From assembly GCA_026984935.1 (NCBI GenBank), contig JALSRD010000041.1:1-64000 (forward strand): DNA of 64,000 nt, written 5' to 3'. Below the pieces are notes generated by a model. The model was not told where the DNA came from and made no database searches. It saw only the letters and a program-made list of their open reading frames with translations. A program made the translations under genes and the position numbers. This DNA comes from Desulfobacterales bacterium (GTDB taxonomy: Bacteria; Desulfobacterota; Desulfobacteria; Desulfobacterales; JALSRD01). This document shows, piece by piece, positions 44,450 through 52,533 of the stretch (within the stretch, counting starts at the first letter, position 1; every line of letters begins with the position of its first letter).

Positions 44450-45599
44450 ACTCCGATTTTTTTCATTTTCAGCCTATTTCTGGGTCATTGCGGCTATCGC
44501 GGCAGCCGGCCTTGCGGATTCCGTCTACCTATCCATATCCCATTATCGCAACTACACCGACATTTCCTATCGCAGTTTTTGCGCCATTTCCAAGGCCATC
44601 AACTGTGATACGGTATCCCAGAGTCCCTATGCCATTTTTTTAGGCGTTCCGGTGCCGGTGTGGGGCGTGATCGGTTATGCGTTTTTTCTTGGACTGCTTT
44701 TCCTGGCCAAGCGGCGTGATGCCGGCAGAAAAAGAATCTGGCCGGGCCTGTTTGTCATCGCGGCGGCCTTCAGCTCGTATAGCATCATCCTGGCCCTGAT
44801 CTCGACCTTTCTGATCCACAGCTACTGTATCATGTGCATTGCCAGCTACGCGGTCAACTTGTTACTGCTGTATTACATATGGTTGATCCGCAAGCGCTTC
44901 GATCCCGGCGTGCGGCTTATGGGTGCATTGAAGCAGGATATGGCCTATTATAAAAGGCACTGGACCGGAACCTTTTCCGTACTCCTGCCTTTGGGTGCCA
45001 CAGTGATGGCCGCGATTGCCTTTTACCCGGCCTACTGGCATTTCTCTGCGCCGGCTTTGCGTGCGGATGTTCCCACAGGCATCACCGCAGAGGGATACCC
45101 CTGGATCGGGGCCCGCAAACCGAAGCTCGAAATTATGGAATTTGCCGACTACCAGTGCTTCCAGTGCAGGAAAATGCACTTCTTCCTGCGCGAATTGATC
45201 AACAAGTATCCCCATAAAATTCGACTGATCCAGCGGCAGTTTCCCATGGATAACCGTCTCAACCCATTGGTGAAAGAACCCTTCCATCTGAATTCCGGAA
45301 AGATGGCGCTTATGGCCGAGTATGCCAAATTCAAAGGCAAATTCTGGCAGATGAACGATCTGTTGTTTCAACTGGCGGGGAAAAAATACATCAACACGCG
45401 CAAGATCGGCGCCAAAACCGGGATGGACTACCGCATGCTGGCGGCGGCCTTTCGCATACCGGCGCTGCGGTATGCCGTCAAACACGACATCGCCGTGGGG
45501 ATCAAACTCGGCATTCGAGGCACACCGGGTTTCGTCATCGACGGGAAAGTATACCAGGGAAATATTCCGCCGGAAATCCTGCGCAAGGTCACTGGATAG
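44412..45599 (+). CDS. VKOR-DsbA fusion, periplasmic disulfide-forming system
   Basis: A 395-residue protein joining a vitamin K epoxide reductase-like membrane domain (about 1-185, four or five helices) to a DsbA-like thioredoxin domain. In the VKOR part the loop cysteines lie in FCAISKAINCDTV and the active-site pair in SYCIMCIASY. The DsbA part has EFADYQCFQCRKMH, with the CxxC pair, and GTPGFVIDGKVY, with the cis-proline. It oxidises substrate cysteines in the periplasm and passes electrons to quinone, replacing DsbA plus DsbB. The start may be ATG 44412 or 44424; both lie inside the end of the preceding gene. Cassette DNA begins at its stop codon. Confidence 0.87.
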   Translation: MASLMERQRGSVKLRFFSFSAYFWVIAAIAAAGLADSVYLSISHYRNYTDISYRSFCAISKAINCDTVSQSPYAIFLGVPVPVWGVIGYAFFLGLLFLAKRRDAGRKRIWPGLFVIAAAFSSYSIILALISTFLIHSYCIMCIASYAVNLLLLYYIWLIRKRFDPGVRLMGALKQDMAYYKRHWTGTFSVLLPLGATVMAAIAFYPAYWHFSAPALRADVPTGITAEGYPWIGARKPKLEIMEFADYQCFQCRKMHFFLRELINKYPHKIRLIQRQFPMDNRLNPLVKEPFHLNSGKMALMAEYAKFKGKFWQMNDLLFQLAGKKYINTRKIGAKTGMDYRMLAAAFRIPALRYAVKHDIAVGIKLGIRGTPGFVIDGKVYQGNIPPEILRKVTG

Positions 45600-45728
45600 G
45601 AATGCCCAGAAAGACCAGTGGAAAGCCCCATTCGGCATCCACGAAGAAGATCCGAAAAAAAATATCCACGAAGGGCACGAAGCAACACGAAGAAAAACTT
45701 TGTGCCCTTCGTGTTCTTGGTGGATACC
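45599..45728. repeat. palindromic border repeat 4 with shared GAATGCCCA-AAGACC leader
   Basis: GGAATGCCCAGAAAGACC at 45599-45616 resembles sequence next to repeats 1 and 2 (AGAATGCCCAAAGACC). The main element at 45637-45728 has TATCCACGAAGGGCACGAAG and CTTTGTGCCCTTCGTGTTCT-TGGTGGATA as near-complementary arms. It lies directly between the VKOR-DsbA stop and the second toxin-antitoxin module. Confidence 0.85.
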
Positions 45729-45748
45729 CAAAGCAGCCGTGGTTAAGA

Positions 45749-45798
45749 TATGTATACATACATATACACTTGACATACACCATCTTTGAATGTAGTTT
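45749..45798 (+). promoter_or_regulatory. promoter and operator of the Phd/PIN module
   Basis: The perfect 12-bp palindrome TATGTATACATA (45749-45760) is followed by TTGACA (45770-45775), a 17-base spacer and TAGTTT (45793-45798). The dyad just upstream of -35 is a plausible site for autorepression by the antitoxin. Confidence 0.55.
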
Positions 45799-45819
45799 CC
45801 ATTAAAGAGAGGAATCTTT

Positions 45820-46092
45820 ATGGAAACTGTCAATGCCTTAAAGATCAGAAATAACCTGGGTGCAGTGCTGGATCGTTTAAGCGAAAGCGGCGAGCCGATC
45901 CTGATCAGCAAAGGGCGCAAGATCAGAGCCGTACTGGTGACCCCCGAGCAGTTTGAGCGCCGGTTCCTGGACTGGCAGGCTGAGAGCGAGAAAAAGCGTT
46001 TTCTTGAAAACTTCAAGCGCCTGAAAAAGAATCGCCAAGGAAACCTGCACAGCCTGGACGTATTGCGCCGGCTCAGGGGATACACGGAGTGA
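45820..46092 (+). CDS. Phd/YefM-family antitoxin
   Basis: A 90-residue protein beginning METVNALKIRNNLGAVLDRL, then ESGEPILISKGRKIRAVLVTPEQF, the Phd/YefM fold that binds operator DNA. The basic C-terminal helix would neutralise the toxin. An AGAGAGGAA site precedes ATG 45820. The last bases overlap the GTG of the PIN toxin by 4 bp. The combination of a Phd-type antitoxin with a PIN toxin is common. Confidence 0.85.
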   Translation: METVNALKIRNNLGAVLDRLSESGEPILISKGRKIRAVLVTPEQFERRFLDWQAESEKKRFLENFKRLKKNRQGNLHSLDVLRRLRGYTE

Positions 46093-46520
46093 TCTGGGTC
46101 ATCGATGCTTCCGTGGCCCTGCGTTGGCTGCTTGTAGAAGCAGATCATTCTTTGGCCGATGAAGTGTTGGTACAGGTAGTGCACCATCCCGAACACTTTG
46201 CCGTGCCGGAACTGTTCGCCTTTGAAGTTTATGCCGTGCTCCAGCAGGTGCATCCCGATGCTCTATCGGCCTTTCAACAAGGCATTGCGCCGATTCTTCA
46301 AATGGGAATCTTCCGACAGCCCATGACGGCGGATCTCGCGGACCGGGCAGAGCGCTTTGTCAAACTGGGGCTGAACGGATTCGATGCCTGCTATGCTGCT
46401 CTGGCAGAAGATTTGAAGGGCAAATGGATGACCTGTGATCGCAAGGCGCATTTGAGGATCAAGCGCGAAAATATCTCCTGGCTGCTGAATGAAAGCATGC
46501 CAAAAGATTGGCCGGCATAA
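46089..46520 (+). CDS. PIN-domain ribonuclease toxin
   Basis: A 143-residue PIN domain. Active-site acids are seen in WVIDASVALRWL (Asp), VPELFAFEVYAVL (Glu), GLNGFDACYAALAE (Asp) and WMTCDRKAH (Asp). It starts with GTG 46089 within the antitoxin stop region. It belongs to a different PIN subgroup from the toxin at 39442. The RNA target is unknown. All expected acidic residues are present. Confidence 0.85.
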   Translation: MIWVIDASVALRWLLVEADHSLADEVLVQVVHHPEHFAVPELFAFEVYAVLQQVHPDALSAFQQGIAPILQMGIFRQPMTADLADRAERFVKLGLNGFDACYAALAEDLKGKWMTCDRKAHLRIKRENISWLLNESMPKDWPA

Positions 46521-46642
46521 AGTTGTGCCTGCATGAAAAAATTTGGCAGACGCGGGGGCTACATTTCAGGTTCACTGGCGGGAGTCACTGCCTTTCAAGC
46601 ACCAGACGCAAGTTGTCGATGGACGCTAAAGGGAAGACAAGT

Positions 46643-46846
46643 ATGGATAACGCATTATTGGATGTAAAATTAGACAAGAGATTCTTTTCAGTGGTATCCT
46701 TATCAGATCAGTCAGGTGACAGGGATTACTGGCTGAGCCGGAAGCCCATTGAAAGGCTGCGACAGGTCGAAGTATTGAGAAGGATGAACTATGGATATCG
46801 TGCTACCGCCGGACTTCAAAGAGTTCTTGAATTTGCTCAAGGCTAG
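46643..46846 (+). CDS. small protein paired with a nucleotidyltransferase
   Basis: A 67-residue protein with SLSDQSGDRDYWLSRKPIER and VEVLRRMNYGYRATAGLQRV. From memory, short proteins with a DRxYWxSR/PxERL...LRRxNYG pattern often precede a DUF6036-like nucleotidyltransferase gene, and the pairs behave like toxin-antitoxin cassettes, though the mechanism is not established. ATG 46643 follows AAAGGGAAG. Its 3' end overlaps the start of the broken nucleotidyltransferase by 56 bp. Confidence 0.65.
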   Translation: MDNALLDVKLDKRFFSVVSLSDQSGDRDYWLSRKPIERLRQVEVLRRMNYGYRATAGLQRVLEFAQG

Positions 46847-47215
46847 AAATATCCGCTATTTATTGATCGGCGGATATGCGGTTGCTTATCATGGATATCC
46901 AAGATCCACGAATGATATGGATATCTGGATCGCAATAGATCCTGAAACTGCAGAACAAATGGTTTCGACACTCCCCAATTGTCTGCTCAACTCTTCCTTC
47001 AAGAGAAACGCATTGTGCGCATGGGAGTTGCTCCCATGCGCATTGCAATATTGACCACAATCTCAGGCGTCGAGTTCGAGAAGTGTTTTCAGGAAAGGAT
47101 CGTCTCTGAAATCGATGGGATCGAAATCAATATCATTGACTTGAAGCATTTGAAGATCAACAAACAGGCGAGTGGTCGGCATAAAGATCTGGATGATCTT
47201 GAGAACCTGCCGTGA
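46791..47215 (+). pseudogene. frameshifted nucleotidyltransferase (DUF6036-like)
   Basis: The first frame from ATG 46791 reads DFKEFLNLLKARNIRYLLIG, GYAVAYHGYPRSTNDMDIWI and DPETAEQM, with the GG and NDMDxW catalytic motif of minimal nucleotidyltransferases. It then goes out of frame. The expected continuation GFDTPQLSAQLFLQEKRIVR is found in another frame from about 46962 and runs to the family's C-terminus HLKINKQASGRHKDLDDLE with a stop at 47215. A short out-of-frame deletion between AEQM and GFDTP explains this. The catalytic half is intact but the protein would be truncated. Confidence 0.8.
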
Positions 47216-47282
47216 GAAAATTTGGTTTACCCATCCCTGTTGACCCAATCCGATAAGGGCCGCGCAAGAAACAGCGGGAAAA

Positions 47283-48986
47283 ATGAAGACTCAGCGAACT
47301 GCCGCTCTGACTGCTTCAAAGATATTTTACATGAATGTTCTGCTCGTCGTGTTGCTGGCGGCGCTGGTCGTATGCATTGCCATTTTGGCCTGTGTGCCGC
47401 CGGTCAGTCGCGACGCCCTGATCCACCATTTGGAGATCCCCAAACTCTATCTGCAGCACGGCGGCGTTTACGAAATCCCCCCCTTAAAATTTTCCTACTA
47501 TCCCATGAATTTGGACCTGCTGTACCTGCTGCCGCTGTATCTGGGAAACGACATTGCGCCTAAGTTCATCCATTTTGCTTTTGCCCTGCTCACCGCGGCG
47601 ATGATATTCGCCTATCTGAAACGCCGTTTAAACTTGACCTATGCGCTGTTCGGTACGCTTTTGTTTCTCTCGGTGCCGATCATTATCAAGCTGTCGATTA
47701 CGGCTTATGTGGACTTGGGGCTGATTTTTTTTTCTACCGCTGCGATTCTCTATATTTTCAAATGGCGCGAGCACGGTTTTAAGAAACGTCACCTGATAAC
47801 CGCCGGGCTGTTTTGCGGACTGGCGCTGGGCACCAAGTACAACGGCCTGATCGTTTTTTTTCTGTTAACCCTTTTTGTGCCTTTTTTACATTCCAGGGGT
47901 AGGCAGCCGCATGGCCCGGCGCTTGCCACGGCTGGTCCCAATTCCCGCAAATCAGGATTCTTTCGATCCGCCGGGTACGGCGCGCTGTTTTTCCTAACGG
48001 CGCTGATTGTTTTTTCGCCCTGGCTGATCCGCAATTACCGCTGGACGGGAAATCCGCTTTATCCGTTATACGACAGTTTTTTTCACGCGCCGGCGCATGT
48101 TGCTTCAGAAAAAGGCCGGCAGCCCATGGGCCATTTCGCTGTGCGCAAATTCGTCTACAAAGAAACCGCCCTCGAAACGCTCAGCATCCCCGTACGCATT
48201 TTTTTCCAGGGGCAGGATGGCGACCCGAAATTTTTCGATGGCCGGCTGAATCCCTACCTGCTTTTCCTGCCGATATTCGCGTTTCTGGGGATTTCCAAAA
48301 ATGGCGGGCTGATAAAAAGGGAAAAGAAATTTTTAATCAGCTTTTCGGTGTGTTACCTGTTGTTTGCTTTTTTCACCCGTGATATGCGCACCCGCTACAT
48401 TGCCCCCATCATTCCGCCTCTGGTGATCCTGTCGGTTTACGGCTGGTATAAAGTGATGCAGCATATAAGGCGGCTGCGCTCGCATCCCTGGCAGCGGATA
48501 CTGTACGGCAGCGCCCTGCTGGCTGTCGGCGGCCTGCTGGCTTTAAATGCGGGCTATCTTTACCAGCAGTTTAACGTAGTGGATCCACTTCCCTACATCC
48601 GCGGACAAATCAGCCGTGATGCCTATATCGCGCATTATCGTCCCGAGTATGCCGCGATTTCCTTTATCAACCGCAAGCTGCCGGTGGATGCCGGCATCCT
48701 GGCTTTTTTCGTGGGCCGCCGCGGCTACTACTGCCAGCGGCCGATACGTTTCAGCCTGCCGGTCTTGGGCCATGCCCTGGACAGGGGGGACACCGCTACA
48801 AAGCTTTTGGATATTCTGCGGAAAAATGGTATAAAATATATTCTTCTGCGCCGCGATCTGTTCGAAAATTGGATTGTTCGCATGCCTGTGCGAAAAAGAC
48901 AGACGCTTATCAGGTTTTTCAGGAAAGCGTGCCGACAAATTTATAGCAAAAATGGATACGCTCTGTTTCAAATCATAAGCGGGTAA
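47283..48986 (+). CDS. GT39-like polytopic glycosyltransferase
   Basis: A 567-residue membrane protein with about 11 hydrophobic segments and a soluble C-terminal part. The first periplasmic loop CVPPVSRDALIHHLEIPKLY has the acidic/His arrangement of GT-C/ArnT-PMT-like enzymes. GLALGTKYNGLIVFFLLTLF and FSPWLIRNYRWTGNPLYPLY are typical of the family. It would transfer a sugar from a polyprenyl phosphate donor to a periplasmic acceptor. ATG 47283 has GCGGGAA upstream. It starts the run of polysaccharide genes after the accessory cassette. Confidence 0.78.
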   Translation: MKTQRTAALTASKIFYMNVLLVVLLAALVVCIAILACVPPVSRDALIHHLEIPKLYLQHGGVYEIPPLKFSYYPMNLDLLYLLPLYLGNDIAPKFIHFAFALLTAAMIFAYLKRRLNLTYALFGTLLFLSVPIIIKLSITAYVDLGLIFFSTAAILYIFKWREHGFKKRHLITAGLFCGLALGTKYNGLIVFFLLTLFVPFLHSRGRQPHGPALATAGPNSRKSGFFRSAGYGALFFLTALIVFSPWLIRNYRWTGNPLYPLYDSFFHAPAHVASEKGRQPMGHFAVRKFVYKETALETLSIPVRIFFQGQDGDPKFFDGRLNPYLLFLPIFAFLGISKNGGLIKREKKFLISFSVCYLLFAFFTRDMRTRYIAPIIPPLVILSVYGWYKVMQHIRRLRSHPWQRILYGSALLAVGGLLALNAGYLYQQFNVVDPLPYIRGQISRDAYIAHYRPEYAAISFINRKLPVDAGILAFFVGRRGYYCQRPIRFSLPVLGHALDRGDTATKLLDILRKNGIKYILLRRDLFENWIVRMPVRKRQTLIRFFRKACRQIYSKNGYALFQIISG

Positions 48987-49073
48987 AGCTTGTGCAACGA
49001 TAACCCGGCAACAGGATTCCAAAGACCCTTTTCAGGTGCTTTTCGGCCACGGACAAAACGAAAGCATATTCAT

Positions 49074-50024
49074 ATGTACAAAGACAAATCGATCTGTGTA
49101 ACGGTGCCCGCTCATAATGAGGAAACCCAGATCGCACGGGTCATCGAAACCATGCCGGATTTTGTCGACTATGTGGTGATTGTTGATGATGCCAGCCAGG
49201 ATAAGACCATTGATATTGTCAAAGCTTATCAGGAGAATAGCCCCAAAATCATTCTCATCGAGCACCGCAAAAACCGTGGTGTCGGCGGTGCCATTGCCAG
49301 CGGCTACAAGTGGGCCCGTGACAATGACTGCGACGTGACTGCCGTCATGGCCGGTGACGGGCAGATGGACCCTGAAGATCTCGAAAAAATCGTGGCACCC
49401 GTGGCAGAGGGACGGGCGGACTATACCAAGGGGAACCGGCTTTTTTTCGGTGACGCCTGGAGAATGATTCCCCACTATCGCTATTTGGGAAATTCCTTTT
49501 TATCCCTGATGACCAAGATTGCTTCCGGGTACTGGCATGTTGCCGATTCCCAGAGCGGATACACCGCCATCTCGCTGCTGGCTTTAAAGCGCATCGACCC
49601 GGATTCCATCTATAATAATTACGGCATGCCCAACGACCTTTTGATCAAGCTGAACCAGTTTGATTTTCGTGTCTGTGACGTACATATTCGCCCGGTATAC
49701 AATGTAGGTGAAAAATCCGGTATTCGGCTTCACAAAGTCATCCCCAAGATTTCATGGCTCCTGTTTAAAGGGTTCTGGCGACGCCTGTTTTTGAAATATG
49801 TCATCCGCGATTTTCATCCCCTGATATTCTTCTACATGCTTTCATTTATTCTGTTAAGTTCCAGCCTGCCGCTGGCCATTCGATTGTTTTACCTATGGTG
49901 GGTGAGAGGCGATATCCCGGACATGAATGCCCTGGCCCTGATTTTTACACTGATCAGCGGACTGCAGACACTTTTTTTCGGCATGTGGTTTGATATGGAG
50001 TACAATAAATCCCTAAGAGCTTGA
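49074..50024 (+). CDS. family 2 glycosyltransferase, polyprenyl-sugar synthase-like
   Basis: A 316-residue protein with a GT-A catalytic domain at the N-terminus: CVTVPAHNEETQIARVI, YVVIVDDASQDKT and AVMAGDGQMDPEDLEKIV, with the metal-binding Asp residues. Two hydrophobic segments lie near the C-terminus (LIFFYMLSFILLSSSLPLAI and a segment at about 285-305). Such proteins make dolichyl- or polyprenyl-phosphate sugars, which would be donors for the GT-C enzymes here. ATG 49074 is taken because homology begins immediately; the ribosome-binding site is weak. Confidence 0.85.
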   Translation: MYKDKSICVTVPAHNEETQIARVIETMPDFVDYVVIVDDASQDKTIDIVKAYQENSPKIILIEHRKNRGVGGAIASGYKWARDNDCDVTAVMAGDGQMDPEDLEKIVAPVAEGRADYTKGNRLFFGDAWRMIPHYRYLGNSFLSLMTKIASGYWHVADSQSGYTAISLLALKRIDPDSIYNNYGMPNDLLIKLNQFDFRVCDVHIRPVYNVGEKSGIRLHKVIPKISWLLFKGFWRRLFLKYVIRDFHPLIFFYMLSFILLSSSLPLAIRLFYLWWVRGDIPDMNALALIFTLISGLQTLFFGMWFDMEYNKSLRA

Positions 50025-50053
50025 ATTAACGGTAGCAGTAGGAGTAAGCGCTC

Positions 50054-51322
50054 TTGAAGGAAGGTGTAACCAGAGTAAAAAGGCGCCTGAGAATAAGCAT
50101 CCTCACGTCTTCGTATCCAAGGTACAGTGGAGACGCAGCGGGTGCTTTTATTGAGGACCTGGCTGTATCTTTGACCAGAAAAAAGATGATAGTCCAGGTG
50201 GTATGTCCACACGATCAAAAATATAAGTTCAAAGAGTGCCGAAATGGCATTCAAATCCGCCGCTTTCCATATTTTTTTCCTACACGCCTTCAGAAATTGT
50301 GCTATGGCGCTGGAATTCTGAGTGCTCTAAAAAAAGAGGTGTCGGCAAGAAGCCAATTACCTTTCTTCCTTGTGGCGCAAGTTTTTTTCAGTTTTGTTTT
50401 GACGAAAAGATTTAAAGCCGATCTTGTTCACGCGCACTGGTCTTTGCCGCAGGGGATGGTAGGGGTGATTTGTAAAAAAATTTTGAAAATACCATGCATT
50501 ATATCATTACATGGATCTGACGTCTTCGGTGTTCCTCCATGGATAAAGCGGTTGAATCGAATGATTGTCAATTCTTGCGATGCATGCACTGCAAACAGCC
50601 GCATGACGGCAGAAAAGGCACTGGTGGGAGATGTAAAGGATATCCAAGTTGTTCCAATGAGTGTAAAAACCCTTTTTCTAAAACATCCGGCGAGCATTCC
50701 TGAAATAAGAAAAAACCAGAGCAAAAACATCTTATTCGTTGGCAGGCTGATTGACTGGAAGGGGGTGAAATATTTAATTAAGGCGCTTCCTCGGGTGTTG
50801 GAAAAACATCCTGGGGCCATCTTAACCATTGTTGGAGACGGACCGGAAAAATCAAAATTGAACAATCTGACCAGGAAGATAGGCGTTGCCAGTAGCGTCT
50901 CATTTATTGGAGAAATCAATCAATTAGACTTGCCTGGCGTCTATTTATCCTCTGACGTTTTCGTTTTACCTTCAGTTGTAAACGAAAAAGGAAATACAGA
51001 GGGGTTGGGTGTTGTATTGCTTGAAGCCATGGCTTGTGGACTACCTGCTGTTGGAAGCAATGTCGGCGGAATCCCAGACGTTATCAAAGATGGCGCCAAT
51101 GGCTTTCTGGTGGAGCCGGCGAATGTACCGATGATTGCCGAAAAGATCAATATTTTATTACAGGATGATCATTTACGGAAAGAGATGGGAAGGGCCGGAC
51201 GTCGCTTTGTTGAGAAAAATTTCAGCTGGGAAATGACATCACGTAAACTGATCGACCTTTACGGGCGAGTTCTTGCCAGCAAATCCCATAACGGCAGGCA
51301 AGCAGGGGATTGCCGGTTTTAG
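50054..51322 (+). CDS. family 4 glycosyltransferase
   Basis: A 422-residue GT-B enzyme. The N-terminal domain starts RISILTSSYPRYSGDAAGAF. The C-terminal donor-binding domain has KNILFVGRLIDWKGVKYLI, LTIVGDGPEKSKL and EGLGVVLLEAMACGLPAVGS, the ExxxxxxxE retaining GT4 motif. It adds a hexose to a lipid-linked or surface glycan; donor and acceptor are unknown. The start is a TTG at 50054 supported by a TAGGAG site about 9 bases upstream. From here the DNA is visibly richer in A+T. Confidence 0.87.
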   Translation: MKEGVTRVKRRLRISILTSSYPRYSGDAAGAFIEDLAVSLTRKKMIVQVVCPHDQKYKFKECRNGIQIRRFPYFFPTRLQKLCYGAGILSALKKEVSARSQLPFFLVAQVFFSFVLTKRFKADLVHAHWSLPQGMVGVICKKILKIPCIISLHGSDVFGVPPWIKRLNRMIVNSCDACTANSRMTAEKALVGDVKDIQVVPMSVKTLFLKHPASIPEIRKNQSKNILFVGRLIDWKGVKYLIKALPRVLEKHPGAILTIVGDGPEKSKLNNLTRKIGVASSVSFIGEINQLDLPGVYLSSDVFVLPSVVNEKGNTEGLGVVLLEAMACGLPAVGSNVGGIPDVIKDGANGFLVEPANVPMIAEKINILLQDDHLRKEMGRAGRRFVEKNFSWEMTSRKLIDLYGRVLASKSHNGRQAGDCRF

Positions 51323-51334
51323 CAGGCCAGATAT

Positions 51335-52426
51335 TCAGGCGGAAGCATTCAGCAGGTTTAACATGATTTGTTCAAGCTGCTTGGCGAGATCGTCCCACGT
51401 AGGAACAGGCGGGTAATTTGTTTGGCGGTCTATGAGCCGCAATTCGATTGCTTTTGCCAGAGCAGAACTGTCACCAGGCTGGTAAAGCCAGTCCGGATGA
51501 TCTTTGAAAAGTTCTTTTAAAGCGCCTACGCCAGCTGCCACGAGGGGAACATCGCATGCCATAAACTCCACAGCTTTTTGAGGATGGCAGTATTTCCCGA
51601 ACTCGTTGTCCCTGTTGCAGACAACGGCTACGTCCAGGGCATTGATCACGGTTGCAACTTTTTCGAGGGAAAGCACACCTAGATCATGAATCCTAGTGTC
51701 AGGCGGCAGATTGATGGAGCGAGGGCCGGCAAGCACCAAGTGCATGCGAGGGTATCGGGTCTCCAAGGTATGAAATGCATCGATCAAGACCTCGATGCCC
51801 CGATTGGTGTGCAGGGCGCCTGCCGTACCAATCAGTATGGCATCCATGGGTAAGTTTAGCATCTGGCGACAGTGTGTTTTTCCCATTGCGGGAAACAGGT
51901 CCTTGCGAACGGCGTTTGGAAGAACATGTATCTTCCCTTTTTTGCGGTAATTTACGATCAATCGCGTCAGCGGCTGGCTGACACAGGTGACGGTGCTGCA
52001 GCTGGCCAGTGTCCGACGATACAGCTGTTTGATGATCGGAATTTTAGCTGCCAAAAAATACTCGAAATTGTCATACAGATCAAAAACCAACGGGATTTTG
52101 TATCTTACAGCCAACCACTGGCCGATGATGCCATAAAACGAATCCGAGCAGGCCCAGATGATATCTATATCCTTGGCTAGGCGCGCGGCATTGGCAATAA
52201 AATGAAAAAGACCTGGTAATTTGAGAAGCGTGGCATTGATGCTTTTCCACAATACGGCCCCATCTTGGGCCCAGCCCTGTGGCTGATTTTTATAGCTCAG
52301 GCAAAGACCTGTGACACGATGCCCCATATTGGCCAGCGAGAGCGGTATTTCCCGGAAACGGCCGAAACTGTCATTAAGCAGATCCTTGGACATGTACTGA
52401 CGTTTCGTTAAGATCAAAATTTTCAT
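51335..52426 (-). CDS. family 4-like glycosyltransferase
   Basis: A 363-residue GT-B protein that starts MKILILTKRQYMSKDLL. Domain landmarks are AILIGTAGALHTNRGIEVLI, HLVLAGPRSINLP and FGKYCHPQKAVEFMACDVPL, where the ExxxxDxP region corresponds to the GT4 donor site. It is convergent with the previous gene, separated by only 12 bases, and divergent from the next. The role is in the same surface polysaccharide, but linkage cannot be read from sequence. Confidence 0.82.
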   Translation of the reverse strand: MKILILTKRQYMSKDLLNDSFGRFREIPLSLANMGHRVTGLCLSYKNQPQGWAQDGAVLWKSINATLLKLPGLFHFIANAARLAKDIDIIWACSDSFYGIIGQWLAVRYKIPLVFDLYDNFEYFLAAKIPIIKQLYRRTLASCSTVTCVSQPLTRLIVNYRKKGKIHVLPNAVRKDLFPAMGKTHCRQMLNLPMDAILIGTAGALHTNRGIEVLIDAFHTLETRYPRMHLVLAGPRSINLPPDTRIHDLGVLSLEKVATVINALDVAVVCNRDNEFGKYCHPQKAVEFMACDVPLVAAGVGALKELFKDHPDWLYQPGDSSALAKAIELRLIDRQTNYPPVPTWDDLAKQLEQIMLNLLNASA

Positions 52427-52533
52427 TGGTGGATTCCGACGCTGTTTACATTATAAATCAAATATGCCAAAAACAAGCGAGTTAGGCGCAACTCGTTTTA
52501 AATAAGGTTTTCCGGCCAAAGGTAATTGGCGAA
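52427..52533. promoter_or_regulatory. divergent intergenic region between two glycosyltransferase genes
   Basis: This A+T-rich 107-base gap must carry promoters for both divergent genes. No clear -35/-10 pair stands out. Confidence 0.3.

Noticed and set aside
38993-45728. CRISPR array
   Set aside because: The repeats are imperfect, widely spaced and separated by whole genes; no regular spacers or cas genes exist.
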